In this document: one piece after another, positions 35,140 through 47,116 of the stretch | Layout: every line of letters starts with the position of its first letter | Numbering within the stretch: position 1 is the first letter of the stretch | From: Spirodela intermedia | Taxonomy: Eukaryota; Streptophyta; Magnoliopsida; Alismatales; Araceae | Assembly (NCBI GenBank): GCA_902729315.2 | Contig: LR746265.1 | Location: 5,002,892 to 5,066,891 of the forward strand | Direction: 5' to 3' | DNA length: 64,000 nucleotides | Translations under genes and position numbers: made by a program | Notes under the pieces: generated by a model | Database searches by the model: none | Told to the model about the DNA's origin: nothing | Seen by the model: only the letters and a program-made list of their open reading frames with translations

Positions 35140-38100
35140 TCAGATTAGCTAGATCCTGTAGCTAACAAACCACCATGATACTAGATGCATAAAGTGATCC
35201 ATCGGTGGTTCACAAATCTGATGCCACTTAGCACACACATGACCTTAAAGGATGATTCGATGGCTAAGGAGGTGCCACGATACCAGAAATTTAAGTTCCC
35301 GATCGGTAGAGGTTTGGAGCAAGTTGATCCTACGTCCTCAAATTTGTGTCATATTTGTTTTCATGCATTTTTTGAGGAATGGCAAGATAAGGACCCTCTT
35401 GTTCTTTCACTAGTCATTATTGAGAACTTAAGTTAACTTTATTAACATCCATTGTCTTCAAATTGTCAGAATATTGGCTAGGTGCTTCATTGAGTTTGTA
35501 ATGGATAATTAAGGATTCCACCCCATTGTAAATGCTTATTTTAGTAGTCTCACATACAAATAAGTCAACATAAATAGTTTAGTAAAAAATATATGAGTAT
35601 TATTCTTTTTGTATGTGATCACTTCACCTTGAAGCCTAACTCTAACAATCTTAGATCCCTCCATTGTAGGCACACCACAGATGGCACAATGACCTATAAC
35701 ACTATGTTCATAATCCACTATAGTTATCTCAACTAGTCCACACATTATGGATCAAAAAACAAACAAATGAACAATTAAGTTTTCCTAACTTTCAAATATC
35801 ATTTTGATGTGTTGAAAGTTAATGAACTTAAAAAGTGTTGGGGAGGGGGGCAGCACCTAAAACTTTGAATGGCCTCCACAGCTCCCTTGAAATGATTTGA
35901 TTTTGCCGTTGATTCTTTGTGGCTTAGAACAAGGTGATGGATAAGAGGAACGTCCATTAAAGCAGTCATTGCCATCTAAAAATCTTGTATTTTCTTGTTC
36001 CCCTAATTTGGGTGAAATGTCCCTTTTAAGAGTCAGGTTGAATCTCCCTTTTTTTACCCTTATCAAGTCAAACAATTGGGCATAAGTAGACCTTACTGGG
36101 TCATGTATTGAAAAATATATCAAAAAACTATAAAGATTGAAAAAGTCATAACTCACTTTAAATTTGGGTGTGTGGTTTTTAGCTATGAATTTCCTTTTGA
36201 ATCAAGTTTCCATTGAATACTTGCATGCTTGTACTAATGACATTTTTTCAGATAAAAATCATTTTAATTAGATTGGTCAAACTTCTAGACTATTTTGTCT
36301 TTGGGTGAAATATTAGTTCAATAATTTCTAAAATTAATAACAAATCAATGCATTGATAATTTTCTCTCAGATTTATTTCATTCGATGACTTATTCAAGAA
36401 CCTTTTTTAGTTTCATACACATGTATTAGTTAAGCCATTTGAAATAGAAAATCTAAATATTAAGGCTTGCACATATGATTATAATAGATGTACTTCACAC
36501 ATAATATTTATTATATTTGCACCCACATAGTAGAACACTTATATCCCTGATGAGAATTTAAAATAGAAAAATATATTTACTATGGTCTATATCATTAATC
36601 TAATCCTTGTAAACCTTAGTTATTATGTTGAAATTATTCAATATATGTATTAATAATTTGTACTCTTTAATCTAGTTTAGGATATCAATCTCAAATTAAG
36701 TTTACATTTCATATCATCAATTTTATGATTTCATTAATGTCTAAAAATCATCAGAATAGTATTGAGTTAATGCATAACTCAAAATAATTATCTAAGTGCT
36801 AAACAAGGGGATGAAAAGATTAAGTATTTAAAGATGTATTTTACCACTTTTTTTCCATTTCATTTTCTTACCATGACAAAACTCTATTTCTAAGTGACAC
36901 ATGGATAAGTTTGTGCTTTGATTTTATTTTTTTAATTATTCTTGTTGTAACTTTAATTTTTAAGATGCATATTAACTTGATTACTATTGTTATAATTCAT
37001 TGATTTTATAGATTACTCAAGTTTTAAAAGGATTCAAATCAAAATCATTTCCTATTTCATCACTAATGCAGCACACTGCAAGTAGATAATTTGTGTTTTA
37101 GTTTCATATTCATAGTTATTTTTGTTATTTTAGTACTCTTATTAAAATATTTAAGCTGTAACCATGTCAAATATGCATATCCTAACATGTAATAATGAGG
37201 CTTTAATGGCATACGTGTGGAACACCACAAAAGTAATGCACATCATCACAATGCTGACATGCAATGGTGAGGCACATGCACAAGTCACCATAATATGGTG
37301 ACCAGAAACTAGGGAAGTTGATGATGTCATGAGCATGGTGTCATCTAATGATTAGATAATTAATCTCACATAGAAAGTTTGATTAACCATGTATGAGCCA
37401 CCTTTGAGTTATTAGGATCAACCTATTGTCATCATGTGGGGTTGGCTGGGGATGGTTCACCCAGTGCTCAACAAGTGTGCACAGAGCAACAAGGATCCTT
37501 GTTATACTTTTTTTTAGGAAAAACCCTTGATCAATAGTAAATGGTCATAGTGGGTTTTCATGGATATGTTGGTGGGCAAGGCTAGATGAAGATAAGATGC
37601 AAAGGGGAGCAAGGTGTGGTTGGTGTCTCTAACATTGGCTTGAGAGAAAAGAATGATGAACTGAAGAAATAGACAGTTAAATGGAAATTAAATCAGCTCA
37701 ACAAACATAAAAATTAGAATATCTTTTAGATTCAAATTTTCATTTTCCTACAATATTATAGTGTTCACCACGTGATACATAAGATTTTCAAAACCTCTAT
37801 CACACAAACTTAGTAAGACTATTTTCATTTTACTTTTTTCCTTATTTAGTCTTGTTTAAACAAGAGTTCAATCTTGGGTGGATTTTATGTGAATCAAGTT
37901 CACTTTCTTGATGCTTGGTGGCAAAATTTATCCTCATTGGCCTATTTCATGAAGATATCATTTCATTTCAAGTCATTCCATTCTCAAAGGTAAGTTGACA
38001 TATGATCTAGGCCACTCTTTGTCTCCTTAACAGAAAACCATAGCAATTGCAAACTAGTTTCCTAGAGGCTCATTGTCTACCATATTTCAACAAGGACCCA

Positions 38101-38880
38101 TGATATCATTTTGGTCATTGTTATCAACTGAATTCAAAACAACAATTAAGTAAAAATATTGGTGAATTCAAATCAACCATAGAGATGATGGTCAATCTCA
38201 ATATTAATTATTTTCATCCCAAATAATATATCAAAATGAAAAACAAAGAATTAAAGAAAAAATAGTTTGCTCTACATTTTGATCTCGTTCAATACTTGAT
38301 GATGTTGTCACTAAGTTTCAAGCCATGATCTTCCAGCTTTGATGTGTGCCCATGTTCAAAATTAATTGATGCTCTATTCCTCCAAAATGTTTAGAAAAAT
38401 GACAGAAAATTAAATCTGGTGAAAGTTTACTTAGTTAAGGTCACTTAGATTTCCCAACGTAAGCTTTATTTCTGTCCTTTATATGTAAACTTGTTTCCAT
38501 GAGATTTTAAATTATTTATGATAATACATGCATAAAGTATGAAATTTAACATATTTGACAACATTTACATTTATTAAATCAAAAAGACTCTTACTTAATG
38601 CTGATTCTACTCTAATAGATGAGAAAACTACATTTACATGTACGGAAATTAGAAGAAGGCTAGTTTAAATTTTTAATAGATTCTTTGAGATTTTTAAGTG
38701 ACTAATGGATTGAACGATATATTAATTGCAATAGGGCCACAATCAGGCCTCATATCAGGCCATTACAATGTGAGGTATTTAAGGGGAGAGAGAGGAGAGA
38801 AAGGGGGCCAATTGGCAAGAATTAGGGCTCGTGGGAGAGAAGAGGGTCTAGGATGAGGGCAAGGATCAGAGGAGCAAGAA
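35140..38880. other. AT-rich intergenic DNA, no gene recognised
   Basis: Two minus-strand frames (35536-35745 and 35857-36156) have protein-like stretches such as HCAICGVPTMEGSKIVRV and KKGRFNLTLKRDIS, but I cannot assign them. The remainder is AT-rich with no domain. A short direct repeat (acatg-aat--tgaggc) occurs at 37184 and 37258. Confidence 0.45.
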
Positions 38881-38892
38881 ACCAGGTGCAAT

Positions 38893-39174
38893 AGTAGTGA
38901 CAATAATGGTAGTGGCTGCGAGTTCACATTCTATGTGACAAGTAGAGGAGCAACAGGGCATGGCCACAGTGACAGCCACGATGATGACAATGGTGACAAC
39001 ATTGACAGTGGCTGTGAGTTCCTATTCTGCATGACAAGTAGAACAGGAATTGAACACAACAGTTGCAATGCTCATGAAGGTGATAACAATGGTGATAATG
39101 ACAGCAATAGTGGTTGGGAACTCCGATTCTGCGTGACGGGTAGAAGAAGAGTCGAGCATGGCAGTAGTGGCTGA
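38893..39174 (+). repeat. In-frame tandem repeat of 32-34 codons
   Basis: Units start at 38911, 39007 and 39109 (spacings 96 and 102 bases, both multiples of three), each opening agtggctg or a variant. Translation gives SGCEFTFYVTSRG...DDDNGDNID, SGCEFLFCMTSRTG...GDNNGDNDSN and SGWELRFCVTGRRR, then a stop at 39172. An acidic Asp/Asn-rich segment separates the hydrophobic parts. Conservation of frame suggests it derives from a coding repeat; it lies just upstream of the older repeat element. Confidence 0.65.
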
Positions 39175-41100
39175 TGGGATCATAGGGTTTAATGAAGAAT
39201 CTTCCGCTCATGAAAGTCAACTCAAGTCAGCGGAGGATAGTCAATCAGGGGTTCAACCTTTGAGGTCAACCCTTCCAAGAAGAAGTGCCAGAATCAGGGT
39301 TCTTCCACCTCGACGAATTCATCTTCAAGTCAACCGGCACCTTCCTCCTCTATTGGATCCAACATAGAATAGTGGTTCCAGGACCAATGGGTCCCTACCA
39401 GCAAGCAAGAGGATCCATCCACAAAGGATGGCCCAACAAGAGGAAGAAGAAGAATGAGGAGAGGATGCCATTGTCATCCTCACGTCCGTCCTCTCCTTAA
39501 AGGGAGGGTCGTTTTCAACCAAGGGGCGCCACATGGCACCTCTAGGCAAAGGGTGTCTCCATCACCCCTTCTCTCTTGTTCTCTCTCCATTGTGTTGAAA
39601 ACCACCGCTCTTCTTTTTCCCTCTATAAATGCACAAACTCTCTTGTGTTCAAGGGAGTGATTAGAGAGAATTAATCAAGGTTTACTTACCTTCTTGGATT
39701 AGAGGGTCTTCTTCTTCACCATCTCGCCCCTTGGATTGGGGGTTCCTCTCCTCCTGTCATCGCCTCTTGGATTAGGGGCTTCCCCTCTTCTTCTCGCCCT
39801 CTTGGATTAGGGGGACCTCCTTCTCTTCACGTCGTCCTCGCTACCCTGTCGCCGCTACTCCCGTTATCGCCAGCCACCCTGTCACCGTCGACCCACCCCC
39901 TCGCCGTCCGCCCATTGCCGTCGTCCTGCCTTCTCGCCGTCCGTCCCATTGCCTTCGTCCCGGCTCCTCGCCGTCCGCCCCATTGCCGTCGTCCGCCTCC
40001 TCGCCGTCTGCTCCGTCGCCGTCGTCTCGCCTCCCCGCCATCCGCCCGTCGCCGCCACTCTGGCTCCTTGCCGCCCACTCCGTCACCGCCACTTCATCTC
40101 TCTCTCCCGCCGTGACCCTCGTCCTGCTCTCTCCTGCCGTCGCCTCGTTTCTCCGTCCTTTTCTCTCTCCCGCTCGCCCGCCGAAACCCTCTTCTTCTCT
40201 CTCCCGTCGTCGCCACGTATCCCTCCTTTTCTCTCTCCCTCTTCCTCTCCCGCCGTCGCCACGTATCCCTCCTTTTCTCTCTCCCTCTTCCTCTCCCGCC
40301 GTCGCCACGTATCCCTCCTTTTCTCTCTCCCTCTTCCTCTCCTGCCGTCGCCACGTATCCCTCCTTTTCTCTCTCCCACTTCCTCTCCCGCCGTCGCCAC
40401 GTACCCCACATTCTCTCTCCCTCTCTTTCTCCCCCGCCATCCGCCATCTCCACGTAAACCCCCTCATCCTCTCTCTCCCTTTCTCCCGCCATCTCCACGT
40501 AAACCCCCTCATCCTCTCTCTCCCTTTCTCCCGCCATCACCACGTACCCCATAGTTTCCTTTCTCTCTCTTTCTTCCGCCGGACGTCCCTCATTCCTCCC
40601 CCTTTCTCTCCTCCATTTATTTATTCTCCTCATTAATCTCTTATTCTTACTATCCCTTATTTATTTATTTATTTTTCCCCCTATTATTTTCAAACATTCA
40701 AATACTTCGTGGACCTCAACTACCCAATCGAGACCTCCCATTTTCTTGACTCATCTCCCATTACAAATTTATTAACAAGGCTTGTGGATCTCAAGCCACT
40801 AGAATCAAGTAAAATCACTTTGGAATCTCCTTTGGTAAGGTACCTTGATTTCAACTCCTTTTGTGAAGTGATCATTATTTTAAATCCTTGCTCCTTATAG
40901 AAATTGAGTGAATCATAGACTAAGCCTCTTTGTGTCTCTTATTGGTGACCCTAACGCTCTAGTTGAAACTTTATTTGAATCTTTGAAAATCCGACTCTTC
41001 TTAGGTAATTATGATCCTAATACTTGTAAAATCAGTGGGAATAGCCTACTTTAAATCTTCCTTAACTTAGTCAATAATAATCTTAAATCTCAACTTGATA
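39175..41100 (+). repeat. Older repeat element, uninterrupted homolog of the copia host
   Basis: This begins with the RRSARI-type frame (39.26-39.46 kb) that also occurs at 23.48-23.2 kb in the opposite orientation. It continues through a possible LTR-like promoter (ctataaatgcac near 39.60 kb), a GC-rich block (39.85-40.09 kb), a minisatellite and an AT-richer tail (40.7-41.0 kb) that matches 17.28-17.52 kb. A cttggattagggg motif recurs near 39.69, 39.73, 39.77 and 39.80 kb. The order fits one element that, at 17-23 kb, was split by the copia insertion. Family not determined. Confidence 0.6.
40190..40560. repeat. 46-bp pyrimidine-rich minisatellite
   Basis: Units opening cgccacgtatccctcc start at 40211, 40257, 40303 and 40349, exactly 46 bases apart, and a diverged unit begins at 40395. 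Two further 45-base variants built on ctccacgtaaaccccctc follow (about 40.45 and 40.50 kb). Because 46 is not a multiple of three, each unit changes frame, so the long open frames on both strands are products of the repeat and not proteins. Confidence 0.9.
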
Positions 41101-42450
41101 TTTCTCTTTGGTCTCACATCAACGGCACTCTTAATGGCAATCGTGATGGCAACAATGCTCATGATGGCATAGTATCGATGTTTGTGATATCATAGTTAAT
41201 TTACTGAGTAGAGAGGGTAAGATATGGGTTGAACCATAATGAGTAAAGTTAATGATTCTAAGAAATCCTAAGTAATGAGAATAAATAAGTTAGAAGATGG
41301 ACGAAAGAAAAAGAGAGAAGAGATGAGTGGGAGATGAGGAATATGGTTGAAATAGATATAATAAAGGAAACCCTAGGTTAAGGGCAAACTAGGGGGTTGT
41401 AGAAAAGTAGTTTTAAAAATATTTTGATGAGAAATGGTTTCACCCTAGGAAAGAAGAAAAGGAGAAATAAACAATGGGAAGAAGATTATTTAACCTAGAC
41501 CTCTATCTGTCACCAAGGCTAGGTGGTTTCTCCAAATAAATTGATCTCCAACACTTCACTCTCTGCAACTCAATCCTTGACACTCAACCTGTCTTGAGGA
41601 TCATGCCCATAAAATGTGGGCTCAAAACTCCATCTGGATCGTCTTGTATTCTGCATGTCTTCTCACATTCCGCACATTCTGGCCGCTGCATTAAATGTGA
41701 CAGCCTATCAACACATGTCAAAAATTATGGCTGGAATAAAGTATTGCCAATAATCAAGCGACGTGGGTTCAAATGCCATGGCACATCAAATAATCAAAAT
41801 ACAAATGGCATTACACATGGCAATGTCTTGTTGATTGTGGCAAAATTGTGGAAAAGGCCCAGAATGTGTTAAATAATGTATATATCTTTCCTAAAATTAC
41901 TTTTATGTCGTTATATCAAAATAAATCCAAAATGAGGCCATAAAAATCCGGTAAAATTATTATAAATCAGAAAAATTCATATAATCATTATAAAATTATT
42001 ATTTTATTATTTTATAAATGATACCATAATAAAATAAGATATTTAATTACTTAAGTATGTACATTTTAAGGCAATTAATGAGTATTCTAAAGGAGTTTCA
42101 TTCTTAGTTCTGTACAATAAGATATTTTTCTTAAAAAATTCATAACTTTTGTATTCAAAATCCTTAGTCAATTGTTAATGATAATCTACAAATAGTCTTG
42201 ACAAAAAATTTGTCAATGATAAGCGAGAAAGCAGCTAGATCATTGGCCAACGTTCTTAAAAAAAATATGATTTTAATAAGATAAAAAGATGAACTTTGGT
42301 TCTGTCGGGATTCGTACTCTTGCTAGTGGCTCAATTGTATGAGAGAGAGAATATGAATTACCCATAGACCCTTACCTAGTGACATCATGGAGATATTTTC
42401 TTCTTATAAACTAGGGATATTTTAAGTATTAAAAATAATAAAAATCTACA
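41101..42450. other. AT-rich DNA, no gene recognised
   Basis: No recognisable protein or RNA gene. A 92-codon plus frame at 41594-41872 has no known domain. Confidence 0.45.
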
Positions 42451-42459
42451 AATAAGTGA

Positions 42460-42960
42460 TGATGTAGGTTTAGTCTTACATTAGCTATTTTTTAAGATTT
42501 GAGATAAATATATAATAATACTTCTTCTTATCTTTAATGTAGTCTTCTCACGTGTGTACAACCACTTCTTACCTCAAATGTGGGTAGTCATTAGTGACAT
42601 GAAAGGGGAGTGACAGATATTTGTCTTCAACCGGTCCTTAGCCACTCAAGCCCTCCACTTGTGGCTCTACTTGATTGTGCTTCTAACTCACTTGTGAGAT
42701 CAATAGGTATTTCTTTCTTATACATATATTTATTTTCTTTTATTTCTCTTTATTTTTTCTCAAATATATGATTATAAAATTATATAAATTCACATAAAGT
42801 AATATCATTAGAAAAAAATTATATTAATTAATTAAAAACTATTTTTCTTAATTTAAAATAAATATAAGTCTATTTATCATGAGTTAAGACTTAAAATATA
42901 TTAATAATTAATTATTAACTCATGATAATGAAGAATTATCAATATCTTAATATTTAAGTT
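42460..42960 (-). repeat. Dispersed repeat, copy B
   Basis: Reverse-complement partner of copy A (28.19-28.69 kb), aligned over roughly 500 bases including an AT-rich 5' half and the gttagaagcacaatcaagta block. With copies C and D nested between A and B, the four copies form two inverted pairs. Confidence 0.75.
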
Positions 42961-44930
42961 TGAGATCATATATTTATATTGAGTCTCTTATTCTGACTAT
43001 TGATGATGTTATAGGATAATTGACTAGGCAACCACTATTGTTCACTTTAATCCTCGTTCCATCTACGACCAAAAAATTAGGTGAACGAGAGTGAGGACTA
43101 TTCAATTCATCAAAGTCTAGTTGTCATTATATTGTCTTCACTAGTCAAGTTGTTATACAATAATTGATCACCATCTCGTTTCTTGATGTTGCTCCAATTG
43201 TTGACCAAAAGATCATCATTCACATAACATCTCAAATCATGCCTGTGTTTGGATCATGACTGTAGCAGTTCTGATCTCCAGGTTGCAGTAGCAATGGGTT
43301 TGGACCTTCCATAATAAATTTCTCTAGGCCCACCTTCAGCCGGCATTGCCAAGTCTTGAGAACTGAGGTAGTGTAAAATTAGTTTGCTCGTGAAAAATGG
43401 GGGTTCGTGGTTAAGACATCAATGAGATTCCCAGATTTATGAAGAATTTCTAGATAGGTCCCAATATCATGCTAATGAAGTGCGGAATAACCAATCTATT
43501 TGTGGTCTGGACCACGGAAAAAAAATACATCATCTGTGACTCCGAATATTGAGCCTTTTCCAGTGTCATGACCTAGACTTGTACCCTTCATTTTCAGAAA
43601 TCGCTGGACCAGTAGGTGGGTTATTTCTGCTTTGTATTTGCTAGTCTCTTCCCCCGAGCTGACCCATTTGGTGACTACATACAGCGTCCACTGGAGCTGT
43701 TTGATTGAGTATTGTAGGTTGCTTTGCTGGACATTTGGTCATAGTTATGATCTTCTGGACATTGTCACATATACCTCTAGTTTGAAATACAGAAATCATG
43801 ATCCATAGATATCTCTCCGTGATACACCCATGTTGACTACACATCACAGTGAAGAATTTGACCACAAATTGTGCGTCAAAATCCCATTGTTTGATAAGAA
43901 TGCCCTTAACAATCAAGTGTCCCCTTGGACCCTACACGAGCTACCCGTAGAGTTCAAGTAGTGTGAAAATTTGAGGCGCAATGGTTACATGAAGCCAATG
44001 TCATCGTTTTGTTCACCCATGGGGCTGAAATATCTAATGTGATCATATGATTTGGCAATGCGTGATTTTTGTGAAATTTAGGGATAATGCTTACAAACTG
44101 GTGTTCGCAGGTTACTTGAAGACCTCAAACATAACAAATGCTAAGCATCACTGCTTGTTGCCATGGGCACTCATGTTCTAGTGTTTTTGTCAAGGAGGTT
44201 GGTGATGTAGCCTTAGTATTCCTTCGATGTCAACACTGTGTCAATAGAAAATTCGGGCATAGCGCAGTGAACGAAAATTACATTTGGGCTGATCATGTAC
44301 AGAGCTGAGGTAATTATTGGCGTGCATGATAAAATGATTTTGAAAAAGGTCAGCCAACGACGACTGCAGCCACCTACACTAGGTGGCTGACTTTAATACC
44401 TTTTCAGCAAATAGAACCGTTGATACCGCCTACCTTTCGCATGGAACTCTTTCCATTATCCAATATAGTCCATGAAGAAGAACTAGGGAGACTATGAAAG
44501 GAAGAAGTGGTCTAGGCATACAAGGGAGTTACAAAACAATTTTTTCACTTATGAAGAAGACAGGGTCGATTTCCCGTTTTTCCACATCTCACAATTCGAC
44601 TCTCGCATTCCTCTCGTTGCTATTACGTTATATCGGAAGTGAGATCACTTCTGTAAACCTACATGACAAGTCATCTTCGTCAACTATATGAGGTCCTTTC
44701 CTCATGTTATGTGCCGCGACATTTACATAAAGTTCTACATCAATTAATAAAGATCCATAAAAATGTCATCCATTAATGCCCAATGGAAAATGTATTACAA
44801 ATTCGCGTGGAGAACCCTGTGTCGTCGAAAATGGGGGAAGGCCAGGTCGTACAGAGTTCGCTTGCTACAGCAGTGTTAACTGACGTTTTTTCTTTCTTCG
44901 TATGACATACGGTGAAAAGATCAACTGCAT
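42961..44930. other. Intergenic, no gene recognised
   Basis: Mixed composition. A minus-strand 91-codon frame at 43641-43916 (FFTVMCSQHGCITERYLW) is not assignable. No domain or splice structure was found. Confidence 0.4.
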
Positions 44931-44933
44931 ATC

Positions 44934-44971
44934 TAGATAAATTAACTCTTAGTTCGAACTAATTTTACCAT
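44934..44971 (+). repeat. 38-bp inverted repeat, left arm
   Basis: This 38-base segment, opening tagataaattaactc and ending ttttaccat, matches the reverse complement of 50957-50994 with one mismatch. The flanks outside the arms do not match. Confidence 0.85.
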
Positions 44972-46592
44972 ACGGGCAAGATTTGTCCAGAGTGAACATC
45001 AATAGTAATTTGTTTGCCGGAGTTGCGAAGAGATGATCAATTAATCCAAGGATTGAGCTAGATTGGTTAACTCGTGACGTCAATTAAGCCCTTGGTAACC
45101 TTTTACTTTTTCCATTTTTAATTTCAAAAATGAATTAGTATCGATTATTCGAATTATGGTAAAAGACGATTTTTCTCTGGTAGGTAGCGTGGAGAATGTT
45201 ATCATTATTGTGAGATGAAAAAAAATGTATTCAGCCAAAGAATTTCCGGCGGCGTGTAGTGGAAACAATTGCCAGAATATATTTGACATTAACAATTATA
45301 AACTAAACCAAATGCATAGTTAGGTGATACGTGGACTTGACATTCGAAAGTTTACAATGATGATTACTGGCATTCGATTCCTCACCCTCAGTATCACATT
45401 CTTTCAATTTGTGTGATAGAGTCTTTAGTAGATAATAGACTTGAGGATTACCAGCGAAGCTGGTAACGCTGTAAGTCATCACCATGATTTGAGACATAAA
45501 TGAGCTTCAAGAAATATGATGAGAATCTCCAGACGGCAAAAGATACCATATTTTCTTGGGAAGTTCTCTCAAAAATCTCTCTCCTGACGCCATCTTGATC
45601 CATTGAATCCAGTAGTTCGTGGCTTAGATTGCCAACAGTATGGTAGTGAATCCCAAGATGATAACGTAAAGACAAATGCTGGTTGAATTATAAGGTTCAA
45701 CACAGATGCGTGGTGCTCTGATTTTATGTCATGTAAGATTTCCTATATGTATTCAGTTTCGGATTCCAAGCCACTTTGGACAAATAATACTAGCTTTACT
45801 CTCACCGAATGATAACCAAAAACATTGCAATAACAAATGTCTCTAAGATTTCTGTACCTTATATAAAAGAAATCAGGACTTCAATTCATAACCAGTTCTC
45901 AGGACTCCCCAACGCTCTAGCTCTGAGCAATTTCGTGATGCGCATTAAATGACAAGAACCGTTTACGAAAACGGCAAGTAAACTGTGTTTCACTCAAAAT
46001 ACGATGAAGTTACCGATACTCAAAGGCTATCTCGGTTCCAATCAGATTTACAGAAACAGAGAAAAAGGGTCTGACATCCCTTTTGTAGGAGCATGAATAG
46101 GCGTGGAGGCCTTAGTTCTTGGCATAGGTCATACAAGCAGTGTAGACGCTCAACGTCAGAGCTGGGTAGACAGGTATTCCAGCAGATGGCAGTGGTTGGG
46201 ATGGAGGAGCAGGAATGGATAAGATGGGGGTAGGGATACGGTGTCTAGTGAAGGTGAACTGCTGTTCAACAACAGGGGGGGAGGTTTTGTCAAGAAGACC
46301 AATTTAACATATAACTGACGCACTGTGACACAGTCACAACAGGCTTAATTTAAGACGACGCCTTTGTTATGATTCGGAAACGGATTTGTTGAATCCCTGT
46401 TGAATCCCTTACCTTCCTACCACGAACTAATGACTGGTAAGTGGAAAAACCGAAAAACGCAAACGGCAGTCCACATACACTCAGATTAACACAGAAATTG
46501 AATTGTCAATACAACAAATACTTTTCTTTGCAGATATAGAAATAACTAAATATGTATCCTCCTCAAAGGAGATATAGCTCATTCTACACATA
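44972..46592. other. HyPRP downstream region, no clear gene
   Basis: A minus-strand proline-containing frame ends at a stop near 46113 (IPTPILSIPAPPSQPLPSAG, VYPALTLSVYTACM), about 480 bases beyond the HyPRP stop. It has no start and no cysteine domain. It could be an exon remnant. Other frames (45.3-45.68 kb, minus) are not recognised. Confidence 0.35.
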
Positions 46593-46593
46593 A

Positions 46594-47019
46594 TCAAGCA
46601 CACCGTAAGTTGGAAGGCACCGGCCTACCGCAGAAGTCAAGCAGGACGACAACATCGTCTGGAACACTGAGTCTTAGGCCGAGGAACCTGGAGTTGGCAG
46701 CGAAGCAGAGGCATACATAGGCCTCTTGATTGGAGAGTTTCTCGATAAGGATGCAGCAAGGTAAGATTGGAGGCCTTCCAATATTTCTCAGCAAAGTGAG
46801 AGCTGGAGCGCAGATGCTCAACCGTATAGCATCACCAAGGCAGGACAGAACTGGGACAGGAGGTGGTGGAGGCGGCGGAGAGGAGGACGATCCTGGAGGA
46901 CTATCAGTTAGCGCTGGTATTGGAGAACTGCTGTTGATCTCTTGGGCTGAAACAAACGCAATTGACAGCAGGCTGAGCACCAGGGGAACTGCTGTGGCTG
47001 AAGGACTTTTGAAATCCAT
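46594..47019 (-). CDS. Hybrid proline-rich protein (HyPRP, eight-cysteine domain)
   Basis: A single-exon gene of 141 residues for a secreted HyPRP, a plant cell-wall/apoplast family with a lipid-transfer-protein-like fold (hydrophobic seed protein domain). Residues 1-25 are a signal peptide (MDFKSPSATAVPL... ending FVSAQ). Residues 26-58 are a short proline/serine-rich tract with a seven-proline run. Residues 59-141 carry the eight cysteines at 60, 70, 88, 89, 103, 105, 130 and 140, giving C-X9-C-X17-CC-X13-C-X-C-X24-C-X9-C. The same spacing occurs in the HyPRP at 57 kb. The second Met of the longer frame was chosen (47019 rather than 47046) because it aligns with the MAFK and MATK starts of the other two copies. 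The proline tract is much shorter than in the 57- and 62-kb copies. Exact function (wall cross-linking, lipid binding or stress response) is unknown. Confidence 0.9.
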   Translation of the reverse strand: MDFKSPSATAVPLVLSLLSIAFVSAQEINSSSPIPALTDSPPGSSSSPPPPPPPVPVLSCLGDAIRLSICAPALTLLRNIGRPPILPCCILIEKLSNQEAYVCLCFAANSRFLGLRLSVPDDVVVLLDFCGRPVPSNLRCA

Positions 47020-47108
47020 GACCATGTAGACGTTGCCTACTGCCAAAAAATAGTAAGAAATAACTCATGTGTCTCTTCGCACAGATGGCGGAAAATCAAG
47101 TCTGCTGT

Positions 47109-47116
47109 ATTATATA
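47109..47116 (-). promoter_or_regulatory. Candidate TATA box of HyPRP at 46.6 kb
   Basis: On the minus strand this reads TATATAAT, about 90 bases before the ATG. The intact 57-kb copy has its TATA box about 80 bases before its ATG, which supports the choice. Confidence 0.55.

Noticed and set aside
39841-40636. Long serine/proline-rich (+) and arginine/glutamate-rich (-) frames
   Set aside because: They arise from the 46-bp minisatellite and GC-rich repeats. The unit length breaks the frame each time, and open frames exist on both strands.
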